Below, piece after piece: positions 1 through 10,062 of a stretch of DNA of 64,000 nt. How positions within the stretch are numbered: position 1 is the first letter of the stretch; each line of letters begins with the position of its first letter. A program made the position numbers and the translations under genes. The stretch is from Rutstroemia sp. NJR-2017a BVV2 (lineage: Eukaryota > Ascomycota > Leotiomycetes > Helotiales > Rutstroemiaceae), in the NCBI GenBank assembly GCA_002946415.1, contig NJPS01000039.1, positions 434,001 through 498,000 on the forward strand, read 5' to 3'. The notes beneath the pieces are model-generated. The model was given only the letters and a program-made list of their open reading frames with translations. It ran no database searches and was not told the DNA's origin.

Positions 1-297
1 CAGCCCGATGTACGTTACGAGGTCTCTCCGTGGGCTGACTATGCGCTCAAAATCTTCCAAATCTTCCACACGTGAGCATTGGAGCCTCAGTCGAGTGAAG
101 TTCTTCTTCTCTATGGTCAACTGCCATTCTCTACATACCGCTGCGGCGGATGAAGAGCAACGATAATTTTGCGAAACATACTCGAGGATCATGGAGCATA
201 CCTCGGGGGGCAGGGAATCCCAAGAGGACTTCGACTGTGTGCTCGTTGTGCAGTACCATTGCTGTCGTTGGGGTAAACACGGAGGAGTTGTTGCCAT
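1..297 (-). CDS. F-box domain protein, N-terminal part (runs off the left edge)
   Basis: An open frame of 99 codons reads leftwards from an ATG at 297 and is still open at base 1. After a short polar leader, residues about 25-70 match the fungal F-box pattern: WDSLPPEV, then MILEYV, then AAVCREWQ and the typical follow-on EKKNFTRL...DFERIV. F-box proteins recruit substrates to SCF ubiquitin ligases through Skp1. The LPPE...CREWQ...ERIV layout is common in the large, fast-evolving F-box families of filamentous ascomycetes. The substrate-binding C-terminus is outside the window, so intactness and specificity cannot be judged. The first in-frame ATG was taken as the start. Confidence 0.75.
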   Translation of the reverse strand, partial: MATTPPCLPQRQQWYCTTSTQSKSSWDSLPPEVCSMILEYVSQNYRCSSSAAAVCREWQLTIEKKNFTRLRLQCSRVEDLEDFERIVSPRRDLVTYIGL

Positions 298-2040
298 AAC
301 CCCAGTTTGATTATGGTTGTCAGTAAATATGTTTCGATGTTTGGGTGTTCCCTGCTCATTCGATGTCGCTATCAATGCTGATGTAATGGACGTTATTTAA
401 TAGTTGATTGCAACATTGATGGCGGGACTCTGAAATTCAGAAATAAAAGTTTTTGTTTGAGGCAATACAAAGCTACGAAAAGATCCGTCATTACACTGAT
501 TAGCAACTCTGGCATGGGAACGCAGCAGTGAAAGAAGCTGCGAGTATACATGGTTTCTTGTTGGAAGGAGCGACGATGAGGTATGATTGTCCGATTGAGA
601 CAGTCACAATACTTGAGCTAGGCCGAGACAATGGCTGGAGTTTGGTGTGTGTCTAGCAGATAGGTACCTTCCAAGGTTGTCTCTTATCTGAGCAGTACCA
701 TAATAGTTTGGAGGACAGTTTTTTCTGCCGGATCATTACGTACTTGGGTCATAAGAAACGCTGGTTCTGCAAGTGCATCGCGCTTGCTTTCTGACCCAAG
801 TGATACCCGCGCTCTTACAGCCCTAACGTAGGGTCTCGACTCATCGATAAAGATGGTACCACGGATCGACTAGGGTAAAAGTTATTCACTTTCTCGTTAA
901 ACTCCTTAGTTTGCTACTCGAATGCGCGCCAATGATGGACCGGAAATGTTATACCCACGGTTCTCACGGTTTTTACTCTGGTTCGTTGCCAACTTACGCC
1001 CGAAAGTTTTTGAGCAGTTCTAGACCACGTCTGAGTACTCTGAGTAGAGCACACATAGGGCTGTACCGTCATTGATGAACCAACGATGAATTAGTAGTCG
1101 GGGCGCTACTTCGGTTAAGGCGACTGAATGTTTGGTTATGTGTGAATCATTTACCTACTTTCGGATATCAGTTCGATCGGCCCCAGTCTTCACACATAGT
1201 ATTCTTTTCTTAGGTTCACAGTCTACTCGACTAGCTTGCGTGTGGGATGTATAAGTATCTCTCTGCTGCCCCAGTATCCTCTTGTTAATTTCTTCTTATT
1301 TTTCATGAACGATATCTAGACATTTCGACATTATACCTTTACATTTCATACTTATATTTCGCTCTTTATTCGTATGTATACCCTTTGGCAACTGCCCTAC
1401 CTTGCTCTATCGACTCGTTGAAAATCTCTTCCTAGCTTTCCCGGATCTACAAAGGACTTCCTTCTACCTATTCTCTGGACCCTCCTGGATCTCCTGGACA
1501 TTCTTGGATCTTCTACTTCTTTTTATCCCTGTCGACCTTGGATACCTCTTCATAATTCTTTTCGATGTCGCTATGGAACCACGCCAACTCTGCCTGTCCA
1601 ATATACCCCGCACCCGCCCGGATGACTTCCTCCCCTTTCTTTTTCTATGACTTTCTGGATTTTATATATTTCTCCATTCCACGGATTCGTGCTACCGACA
1701 AACGATCCCCTCCGGAATAGATAACGATTTGCCCAACTCATTTCGACAACAGGTCCTTCCTATTAATTACATTCTTTTGGAATCCAGATTCACCAAGGAC
1801 TTTCTTCTTCTTCTTTTAATCAATCTTCTATAGGCTCTGGTCGTTCTTCGTCACTACCGTTAAGGACCTTCTCTACCGGACTTCGCAAGACCGCCTTATG
1901 GACCCTCTCGGATCTGGTAGCTTTGTTTCCTCTATTCATCACTAGACTTCCTCTGGATCTTATACTTTTGTTTCAATCAGCCTCCCAACAGGACTTCCGA
2001 AATCTCTCGACTTACACAGAACTAATACACAATTAATAAA
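298..2040. other. Gene-poor stretch
   Basis: No convincing coding region was found on either strand. From about 1400 the plus strand becomes strongly pyrimidine-rich, with loosely recurring words such as ctggac, ctggat and ggactt. This continues the low-complexity block that surrounds the satellite at 2086-2280. Short open frames here follow the composition bias and have no recognisable domains. Confidence 0.5.
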
Positions 2041-2085
2041 AAGAAAAACAAGCCTAGGAAAGAAGATCAAAATAAGTACAAGATG

Positions 2086-2280
2086 GTAACCAAAACCAAA
2101 ACCAGAACCAAAACCAAAAACCAAAAACCAAAAACCAAAAACCAAAAACCAAAAACCAAAAACCAAAAACCAAAAACCAAAAACCAAAAACCAAAAACCA
2201 AAAACCAAAAACCAAAAACCAAAAACCAAAAACCAAAAACCAAAAACCAAAAACCAAAAACCAAAAACCAAAACCAAAAT
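2086..2280. repeat. CCAAAAA tandem satellite
   Basis: A near-perfect array of the 7-base unit CCAAAAA (about 22-24 copies), with slightly diverged shorter units at both ends (ccaaaa, ccagaa). All frames are open only because the unit has no stop in most registers, giving artificial peptides of KPKTKNQ or FWFLVFG type. The array sits inside an A/C-rich block that continues to about 2500 with repeated words acacaagcaaaa and acacaacc. Confidence 0.9.
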
Positions 2281-3848
2281 TAAAAAAGAAACACAAGCAA
2301 AAATACAGGATCAAAAAATAACAACCAAAAAACAGGATCAACACTGCACCCAAAAAACACAAGCAAAAGTCACGCAAAATTGCACAAGCAAAAACACACA
2401 AGCAAAAACACACAAACAAAAACACACAACCAAAGACACACAACCAAAAATATTCAAGCAAAAACAAAACAAAAAACAAAACCAAAAAACTTCCGAGGAA
2501 AGGAAAAAGCTATCTCACCAACACTGGATTCCAAGGGACCTTTCTATTTCTTTTTTGACACGAGTTATTATCTTCTTTTTCAACTAGATTGGCCTCCCAA
2601 ACATACTGGATTTATACTTCTTTTGACCTCCGAGGACTTTTCGCTATATTCTGGATATACTGGACGTCTTTATCTCCTTTTCACCTTGGTTCAACACGTA
2701 TATGGATTATTCATTTCTTTTTTAAACTACAGGACTTATACTTCGTTTACTCCCGCCCGTTGCTTTGGATTCCTTGACTTTGGCCTTCCACCTGGATTTC
2801 TTAAATTCTGGATACCAACTTCACTTACTGGATTCGCTGGACTCACTGGACTACTGGACTACTGGACTACTAGGACTCTTTTTACTTTTGTTTAGCTTCC
2901 ACAGGAATCTTGGATCAGGACCCAGGAGCCGTTCGCTGGATCTGTCCGTAGGAACTCGGCCACCTCAGGAGTCCAGGAATCCCAGGATCCAGGAAACCGG
3001 ACACAACTCCAGGGGTCCGGAAAGCACCAAGAAAACCGAGAGCCAGCATATCGAACTTTGGACGAAAGGATATCGATGCGCCGCAATAAATCTATTTTTT
3101 TTTGGATTCATTCGACATCACCAGTATTACACTCCTTCTGGTCGATGTCGTGTCAACAAAAGACGTTAAAATACACAATTTTTTGTCCACATCCATTCAT
3201 TGGAAAGCCTTCTTTTTTTCATTACAGATCTTCCGCTTCGGGTGGGGTTGTGAAGAAGATATTAAGGAGAGAGCAAAAATATGAGGGGGAGAAGGGAAGT
3301 TGGAGAGGTGGATTGGAGAATAGATAGAGAATAGCAACATCGCAGTTTCCACTGGGCGATTATCAACCTTCTTTCTCGATTTGTGAGTTGCTGCATCTGC
3401 GTCTCAGTTCACTGCATGGAATGAAGCAGTGTACATGTCTCTCTAGGCTACTTGTCGTCTGTTGCTGGGATATCCCGTGACCACACTAAGCACATCATTG
3501 CAGATCTGTCTCGTACGTGGCTCAACTTCACTTCGCATAAGAATGTCTCAGCCATGCTTGGTCGATCCACTTCCTCACTTACCACCAAGCTAGGACTCGA
3601 AGACTGACATCACCACTTCTGAAACATAAGACTGGCGAGCTCGGCATCGAACTTGGTCAACTACATCACCGCGGAAGTAAGGGAGGTTTTTCGATGCCCT
3701 CGAAATTTCTGCAACGTCTATAAGAAGCTCCGTTCACTGCAATATTCCCAGATTAATTTACTTACATTCACAGACCTCAGATCAGACGCAAAACTATTCA
3801 CACATTCCCCATTCGACACTTCAGATCGAAATCACTTGACAAGCAACA
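2281..3848. other. Low-complexity and gene-poor stretch
   Basis: Bases 2290-2500 are A/C-rich with imperfect repeats of the cacacaagcaaaaa kind. Bases 2530-3030 are pyrimidine-rich with repeated ggactt, ctggat and ctggac words, including a short run of ctggacta near 2850. From about 3300 the composition returns to normal. The last few hundred bases are the likely promoter and 5' UTR of the mini-gene at 3849. No supported gene. Confidence 0.45.
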
Positions 3849-4244
3849 ATGTCTAGCTCTGAAAAAAAGGTGTGTATAGACAAGACAGGTTTTTCTCTGG
3901 CGTATACCAACAGCTAACTTTGATGTAACAGACCTTTCACCTTAGATACGAAAGTATTGACTCATTCATGGAGCATGGCCGTACGATTGATGAGTAAGCA
4001 GACTCTTGTGTTTCATGATCAAGTGCTTCTGCTGATAAACCCAAGACTTTTGGAGAAAGATACTGGGCATCCGACGATTTCAACTCGAAGTTTACCTCCT
4101 ATTGTAATAGGCGAGTAAGTGATAGCTATTTGAGGTTCTACACTCGGTCTCGGTTTCTGACATTTTACTAGAGGTGTCACCGTGGAAACAATGGAGAAAT
4201 TGAAGGCGATGGACGGCGTTGTGATCCAGATGATTGAGGATTAA
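3849..4244 (+). CDS. Small peptidase-inhibitor-I9-like protein (copy 1)
   Basis: A four-exon mini-gene: exons 3849-3869, 3932-3993, 4046-4114 and 4172-4244, with introns of 62, 52 and 57 nt that start GTGTGT, GTAAGC and GTAAGT and end in AG. Phases agree throughout and the product is 74 residues, the usual size of free-standing I9 (subtilisin-propeptide-like) inhibitors such as yeast Pbi2. The N-terminus is MSSSEKK, followed by a beta-like TFHLRYESID segment. The C-terminal helix and strand read MEKLKAMDGVVIQMIED, close to the end of I9 proteins. There is no signal peptide, so it should act in the cytosol or vacuole on a subtilisin-type protease. A paralog with matching exon lengths lies at 5571. 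The family call rests on length and short motifs only. Confidence 0.6.
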
Positions 4245-5570
4245 GGAACCGTGGACAAGGACTTTTCCGAAAGCAATGGATGAAATTGGACATAGCTCCA
4301 GGATGCCGAACTTAGCTCTTCGAAATTCATAGTGCCAAGCAAACAAATCTTGAAATCTGTGGCTTCAGAGGCTCTGTCAAAGTCCCTCCGTTGTTCCACA
4401 GATGGCAATGTGATCTCCATTCAAGATAATGTGTTTGGAAAAGCTAAGCTAAGCTCGTCTCGTTTGTCCCTAAAGATATTTCCTTGCATCCGTTAGTAGC
4501 ACAGTTTGTGTGGTGGCTTGCAGTATGCATACTGTTGGACAGGGTTATGCAGTGCAGCAGGTTGGTACTAAAAAAGTGCCTATAGGCTCAAATGGATTTA
4601 AAAGTAGGGGTAACTTGTACTTGATTCAACTGTTCTACAGGCCTATCTACAGTAGGAAGGACTCTTTATATAGGTAGGCAACTTAGGGTAACTCTTAACG
4701 CCTACAGGCCCCGCTTTAGCGCCGAAGGCCGATATGCACCTAAAAGCCGAAATCCTACAGGCTTTATAAGCCCAATGCTACAGGCTTACCAACCCTATTT
4801 TGCCACCTTACTCAACACATACGCGAGCGCGATCCAGCAAGCAATGATCAAAATGTGGAAATCGAGCATACAAGCTCCTCACTTCCCGTCATGGCATCTG
4901 CCAATGGATTTAGTCTTTCAGATTTCGCAGACTTAATGTTGGAGGTTCAGCTCAACATGAAGATATGTGGCTCGATATCCGCCCCGCACACAGCAACCCG
5001 TGCGATCGTCCATGGCATACTTTTGCTTTGCAGCAGCAATTAAGAATAGGTGAGAGACATTGTGACGGCTTACCATCAAGAAGCTGAGCGTATCTGGCTA
5101 CCGTGTACGTTATGCAGAACATACATCGTGGCTTTATATGGATATGGAAGAGATCGACTGGCAGTATCGCCGACCAAAGGTGTGAGATCTAGACCTCTAA
5201 AACTGAGGGGATTCGCAGTACAGTACGATTCAGACAGATGCATTAGGTCCATTGGATGCTCCGATGTCGGTTTGCATCGATTCAGGTCTCTTTTCTCCAC
5301 AAATGTTGAGGATATAAACCCTCTCTTTCTCTCTGTATTTTAGTTCTCTAGATAGATCAACATCAATGCATTTTCAGCTCAGAATCTCACAAAAGGAGAT
5401 CTAGGATGCTTCAGTGCAGTGGACTCGAGTATATAACACCGCTTCCTCGACCTCGTTGAGATCCATCTCACATAGCATTCTATCTTCAGTTCCATTACAA
5501 ATAGCACATTCTAGCATTCCAACACACTGCTTAGCACTCAGAGATCATTCTTACATCGAAGCCAACAAAC
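4245..5570. other. Intergenic stretch with scattered TACAGGC words
   Basis: No supported gene. Between about 4570 and 4790 the word tacaggc recurs (ttctacaggcct, gcctacaggccc, tcctacaggctt, gctacaggctta), with a reverse-like gcctatagg near 4577, suggesting a decayed repeat or non-autonomous element. The last 150 bases are the promoter of the next gene, with a TATATAA box at 5430-5436. Confidence 0.4.
5430..5436 (+). promoter_or_regulatory. TATA-like box upstream of I9-like copy 2
   Basis: TATATAA lies about 135 bases upstream of the ATG at 5571, within a normal distance for a fungal core promoter with a short 5' UTR. Confidence 0.35.
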
Positions 5571-5956
5571 ATGTCTGACGCCCCAGGAAAGACAACTCCG
5601 ATATCCAAAAGTTCTTCTTCAACGATCTAACTAGTGACCAACTTGATAGTACATCCACGTTACATACGATTTCATTCCTGGTTGGATGCAGAACAAAGAT
5701 GCAGTAAAGAAGTAAGTCTTTTGCACCATTGTGGACAACTATTAGCCCATTTATTGATATTTATTCAAAGAATTTTCGACGATGCAAAGTTAGACACGGT
5801 CCAGACTCTTTCCATGCCTCCTATGGGAATTTGTGGGCAAGTTTAGGGAAGTTCATGCCATTTCCGCTAATATATACGTGTATTAGCAATGCTGGCGAGG
5901 ATGTCATCAATAAGTTGCGGGACATTGAAGGCGTCACTGTTACTATTGAGGACTAA
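5571..5956 (+). pseudogene. Small peptidase-inhibitor-I9-like gene (copy 2), splice-damaged
   Basis: The paralog of the gene at 3849 has the same four-exon plan: exon 1 5571-5591 (21 nt, equal to copy 1), exon 2 5650-5711 (62 nt, equal to copy 1), exon 3 5771-5836 and exon 4 5887-5956 (each 3 nt shorter than in copy 1). Exons 2-4 keep one frame: a YIHVTYDF strand, an LSMPPMGIC segment matching LPPIVIG of copy 1, and a VINKLRDIEG...IED end matching EKLKAMDG...IED. Intron 3 uses a GC donor (gg|gcaagt), a known minor splice type. Where the donor of intron 1 should be, the sequence is aag|acaact, with no GT or GC; the nearest GT (5611) is out of phase. It may be a recent pseudogene, or it may use a start I did not find. 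Confidence 0.5.
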
Positions 5957-6170
5957 GAATGTGTTCTAGACCTTCTGGTAATCGTTAAAAGTAGTGCTAC
6001 CCACTACTTTTTATCAATCTGTTATCTATAATCTATCTACATTCATTGTATCCATGTCTTGAGATACTGTTTCTTCATGTCTCTACTTTGACTGTGCATA
6101 CTGTGTAAAGGCAGAGAAGTACTTCGCAAGGACTCCCGAGTGCCTAGCCAGTATAGGTCATTGTTCCAAC
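5957..6170. other. Intergenic 3' flank of copy 2
   Basis: Non-coding sequence between the mini-gene and the first MITE. The last eight bases (6163-6170, gttccaac) form the left target-site duplication of that element. Confidence 0.4.
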
Positions 6171-6393
6171 TAGGCTGCGGACTTACCCACCGGGTGGGTT
6201 GGGTACCCGCCGGGTTGGGGCACCCATAGGTAGGTTATGATGACTGATGGGTACCCGGTGGGTGGGTTGGGGGCCATCTTTGCTACCCATTGGCTGTTAC
6301 TGGCCTATTTCTGGTATATGCTATCCCTGATTAGGCAGATGGGTGGGTTGGATAGTTGAAAACCCTACCCATGGGTACCCATTCCGCAGTCTA
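6171..6393 (+). mobile_element. hAT-type MITE, copy A (223 bp)
   Basis: The element starts TAGGCTGCGGA and ends TCCGCAGTCTA, so the ends are inverted repeats with one mismatch. It is flanked by an imperfect 8-bp target-site duplication (gttccaac at 6163-6170, gctccaac at 6394-6401); 8-bp duplications are typical of the hAT superfamily. The interior is rich in ACCCACC/GGTGGGT and GGTACCC words and has no coding capacity. A related copy in opposite orientation lies at 7063-7306. Confidence 0.75.
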
Positions 6394-6401
6394 GCTCCAA
6401 C

Positions 6402-7062
6402 TCCCATATGAAACCTCTGTCCTTTCCCAAAAAAGAATTCATGACCACGAGTAAAATTGTGCCAGCGCTAAATCTTACATGCATTGACACAAGCAAGGAA
6501 AGGTCTAACTTGCACACCCCAGTGACCCCATAGATGTACGATGCTGTAAGTGCATGAAGTGTGGTGTACTTCAAATCATATCTCGCTTGAGCATGGATAA
6601 CGTCGATCCTCCGTAGATAGGCGAAAGATCTGCAATGCTGACTGTGTGATGCCGCATTGCAGATGGGGTTGTGGGCGTTAAGACTACCTTGCGTTGGAGC
6701 TGAATTAGAGCTTGCGTTGGAGCGGGGTTCTTCCATTTATTTCGTCTGTTATTTGGGGAAAGCAACAAGGGGGTACTGCAGGAATAGAGGGTAGGGTCCA
6801 TAAATTCTGTTTAGCTCAAAGTGCATAATGACCCTGGAGTAGATGAGATAGAGATTTGTACTAGTACTACTCAAGTTAGATAATGCTATTTCTACTTTCC
6901 TACTTCTAGCCTGTCAAATGACCTTTAAACCAGGAGGAGCCAATGTGCGGGGGTGCTTCCCGAGAATAAAGATCCCTTTGAGAGCAGACGCTAAAATTGG
7001 CCGTGACTTTGAGCATCTTGGCAGCATCACCTCAGGAGATGTCCCTGGATCTATACAGCCAC
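6402..7062. other. Segment between the two MITEs
   Basis: About 660 bases with no supported gene. It contains short open frames on both strands without recognisable motifs. Bases 7055-7062 (acagccac) are the left target-site duplication of MITE copy B. Confidence 0.4.
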
Positions 7063-7306
7063 TAGGCTGCGAAATGGGTACCCATGGGTGGGTAATTGCC
7101 CTCTTCAACCCACCCACGGGTACCTATAGGTGGGCTTCCCAACTGTTCCAACCCCCACCTACCCAATCAGAGATAGCATATACCTGAAATAGGCCCGTGA
7201 TAGCCAATAGGTAGGGAAAATAGCCCACAAACCACCCAATAGATACCCGCCAGTCATCATAACCCACCCATGGGTGCCCTAACCCGGCAGGTAGGTTCGC
7301 AGCCTA
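7063..7306 (-). mobile_element. hAT-type MITE, copy B (244 bp, inverted relative to copy A)
   Basis: The reverse complement aligns with copy A over almost its whole length: same GGCTGCG ends, the shared gttatgatgactg core, and shared ggcctattt and ggtatatgctatc blocks. The ends are TAGGCTGCGAA and TTCGCAGCCTA. The flanks acagccac (7055-7062) and cgagccac (7307-7314) look like a decayed 8-bp target-site duplication (6 of 8 identical). It is non-autonomous and non-coding. The different flanks mean copies A and B inserted independently. Confidence 0.75.
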
Positions 7307-7314
7307 CGAGCCAC

Positions 7315-7993
7315 TCGGAGGAGATGAAGGGTACTCCCGCTTAGTTCAAGGTGTGGGATCGAAGTAGAATTCAATATATTTTCTTTTCAAAAAGATAGAC
7401 AAGACGCTTCCCAGGTTCTTCGCGAAATATCAAGATTGCATAGCTACCAATCTGCTGTGTAACTCAGAGCCGGAACGAACACGCACTGCATCACTCTGAT
7501 TTCCACGCCATGCATTGCACCCGTTTGACCCTAAACATATCCTACCAATGAAAAATAAACTCCTCATCTCCGAACTCTCAAGTTCATCGATTGTAAGTAG
7601 CGAATATAAAGGGAATACCGTGGGTCGTGGACAGAAAATCATTGTGTCGATGTCCCTTTTCACTCTGTTGCCGCCTTCATGTCTTGTCCCGAGGCTCAAA
7701 AGGACCATTGATCTTTTAGAGTACAACTCATCTCTCCTTATACCCCGTTTTGGCTGCAGAATTCACCCATTCAGATATGAACTCACACACCCAATTGTTC
7801 TCGGACAAAGAAGACGAGAATTTAGGAGTTCTGGGTAATATGTTGCAAGACGATTGCGTGTGGACTCATCTTGTTGTTTGCTGGTATTTTATCTTACACA
7901 GACCCAGTATCGGACTAACTCTGCCAGATAGTCTATGAAGTGTGCTGACCATTATTGACTGCAAGTAGGCGATGTGATAGGCAGAGTGGAGAA
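7315..7993. other. Intergenic, downstream of the 2EXR gene
   Basis: About 680 bases without a supported gene. Short open frames on both strands lack motifs. This is the 3' side of the minus-strand gene that ends at 7994. Confidence 0.4.
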
Positions 7994-9004
7994 TTATCTC
8001 ACAATAGGTGTACTTAGATCCACCATCCAGTCGCTGGTAGGAGCTTTTAGTACCAGAGAAGTAGTTACGGTTGAAACTTCAAGCGGCTTTCGTGTGCTTA
8101 GCTCATACTTTTCAACCATATCTGCAAACACCTTTGCTATCACGTCTCGCACGTCCCGCTGGTAGGTATCGTCTTCGGATGGTTCGATTTGACGTTGCTG
8201 GATGGTGGCAGGTTGTAACCAATTAAAATCACACGAAGGTGATTTCTCTGCCGATAACTGCCTCAGTTTCGGGAATGTTGCGATACAGGTTTTGATCAGG
8301 AGAATGGATGGTTGCATTGGTCCGCCCGAGGGGTTGAGGAGAGATTCTGCGAGAGGACAATCTGCATCCATAATGACTCGCTCCACTGTATCCAACCATG
8401 CAGCATCATGATCTTTAGATGTAGAAGATGATGGCGAAGATGATTGAAGCCCATGTCTGAGTTTTCTAAGCATACTAACCATCTTCCAATATCGTATGTC
8501 AAAGTAGAGAATATCGCCCCCTGAAAAGTTTGCGTACACCAAGCCAGTGCCTTCATGGTGGGGCATTAATTTATAATGTCGAAGAGCCACGGCGCGGGAT
8601 TCTTGACATATCTTCAAAGTAACAGGATTTGGGGGGTTTTTGTAACCCAAAAACCCGGCGGGGGAGCCGTTGGCACGTGGATAGTACTGTCTGTTGACAC
8701 ATAAGACACGAGGTTCAGGACAGAGTTCCCATATATATTCTCGAATCTCTCGAGGAAGACGACTAAAGAGGTTAAATCGAAGCTCACTCGGCTGATGACT
8801 GTTTTCGAGAGCTTCCATGTATTTACAGTATATCTCGCGATTGTGCTGCGCCAATCGGCTGGCAAGTATTTCCGTGTCCTCGCCGTCATAAGAAAGACCG
8901 CGTCGTTTGAGTATGGTTCTGAGCATCTCTGGTGTGAAGTTGGTGGGTAGGTCTTCTTCGCGCATCCGCTCTCCATGGATGCATATTGGAAGTGGAAATT
9001 CCAT
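7994..9004 (-). CDS. 2EXR-domain protein with an N-terminal SAP-like segment
   Basis: A single uninterrupted frame of 336 residues. Residues about 23-58 read like a SAP/LEM-type helix pair (FTPEMLRTILKRRGLS...ILASRLAQHN). From residue about 79 begins a 2EXR signature (LFSRLPREIREYIWEL), followed by PRVLCVN, ILKICQESRAVALRHY-like and DILYFDI elements of that fungal family. 2EXR domains resemble F-box openings and are greatly expanded in Leotiomycetes and Sordariomycetes; their biochemical role is unknown. No signal peptide or membrane segment. The start at 9004 is the first ATG and keeps the SAP-like part; no intron is needed. Confidence 0.75.
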   Translation of the reverse strand: MEFPLPICIHGERMREEDLPTNFTPEMLRTILKRRGLSYDGEDTEILASRLAQHNREIYCKYMEALENSHQPSELRFNLFSRLPREIREYIWELCPEPRVLCVNRQYYPRANGSPAGFLGYKNPPNPVTLKICQESRAVALRHYKLMPHHEGTGLVYANFSGGDILYFDIRYWKMVSMLRKLRHGLQSSSPSSSTSKDHDAAWLDTVERVIMDADCPLAESLLNPSGGPMQPSILLIKTCIATFPKLRQLSAEKSPSCDFNWLQPATIQQRQIEPSEDDTYQRDVRDVIAKVFADMVEKYELSTRKPLEVSTVTTSLVLKAPTSDWMVDLSTPIVR

Positions 9005-9313
9005 TTTTGCGATGACTTAATGGTGATGGTGATATTTGGAATACTCCTGGATTTCAAGTAGCTGAAGAAGACGCGGGGTAATTGCTTATCTCGGCTGCTG
9101 ACTCAGATACAACCGTAAGCGTAACTAAGTTAGCTTGAAAATCGCGATTTTTTTACCACCAACCACTTTTTGTACTTCCCCCCCATTTAATGATCACCGA
9201 TTTTATTAATAAACCCATTAACTCAACAACCACCTATTGAAATCTGTCTGTAAGTGGCTCAAATTGAAGAGAATATATGGGTCTTTCATCCACTGATCTG
9301 CCATTAATTAGAA
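9005..9313. other. Divergent intergenic region
   Basis: Short upstream region shared by the 2EXR gene (minus) and the transposase fragment (plus). AT-rich with homopolymer runs; no specific site recognised. Confidence 0.35.
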
Positions 9314-9893
9314 ATGGCTCCTCGGCTTGATGAACATGTTATTATGCGGATCGAAGATGCACTTCTAGAGGACGGTGTCAAAATCGATCACCACTTTATC
9401 AAGCAACTGGCAGCTAGGTTTGGGATTACAGCAGCTACGGTTTACTCTCATAAGAAGGGATTAGTATCAGGAATAGGCCTTCAACCTTGTACTGGTGGTC
9501 AGATCAGAGTAATCACCCCAGAGATGGACAATTCGATTATGCACCTTTTGGATAAAATGCTATGGCTATACCAGGACGAGATCCAGGACTTTTTAAAAGA
9601 GATTTACAACATAGATGTCCATCAAACTACTATTACTTTAGCCCTGAAGAGGATTGTATATTCGTCGAGATCAGTTGTTGATAGGCGTTTCACCTGACGC
9701 GGTCCGACGGAACACAGGGCTGCGCGCAAATTGGACAGCTTGGGTCCAACAGGTAAAATCGTCTCGATTCTTTAAATTTAATACGGTACAACAGTTTCAC
9801 TTATAGTACGATATGTACGGCTTCGAAGCTGCTTTAAATGCCTCTGGTACCCCTGCGTCGGCATATATGAAGGCTGCAGCAACCGTTAATTAA
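9314..9893 (+). pseudogene. Truncated Tc1/mariner-like transposase fragment
   Basis: An open frame of 127 residues (9314-9697) encodes the helix-turn-helix part of a DDE transposase: QLAARFGITAATVYSHKK, then a CTGGQIRVITPEMD linker and a second helical unit ending HQTTITLALKRI. It then breaks: a frameshift near 9660-9690 is needed to reach the expected continuation (VRRNTGLRANWTAW). After that comes a possible intron and a short unrelated tail that stops at 9893. The catalytic D-D-E/D domain is absent, so it cannot move by itself. It may be a remnant or a captured DNA-binding domain. It lies just outside the left end of the biosynthetic cluster. Confidence 0.65.
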
Positions 9894-10062
9894 CAGGGTG
9901 TTGCATAGACATCCTGCATGGCTGCCGCGGGGTTAAGCACAGATTACCGACAAAAATATCTAAAAGATTTTTCTAGCCTATCAAAGAAACGAGTATTCAC
10001 ATCTTGCTCTCGCAAGTCAAGCCCAACAAAGACGCAAAGATCTTTTCTTCATCACCCCAACC

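Noticed and set aside
1402..1650. Hydrophobic plus-strand frame in a pyrimidine-rich segment
   Set aside because: Its hydrophobicity follows from C/T-rich codons; no homology-like motif.
1960..2485. Long open frames on both strands through the CCAAAAA array
   Set aside because: They are produced by the heptamer lacking stops in several registers; the predicted peptides are pure repeats.
7055..7314. The two MITEs as arms of one composite transposon
   Set aside because: Each copy has its own inverted ends and its own, different 8-bp flank, so two separate insertions fit better.
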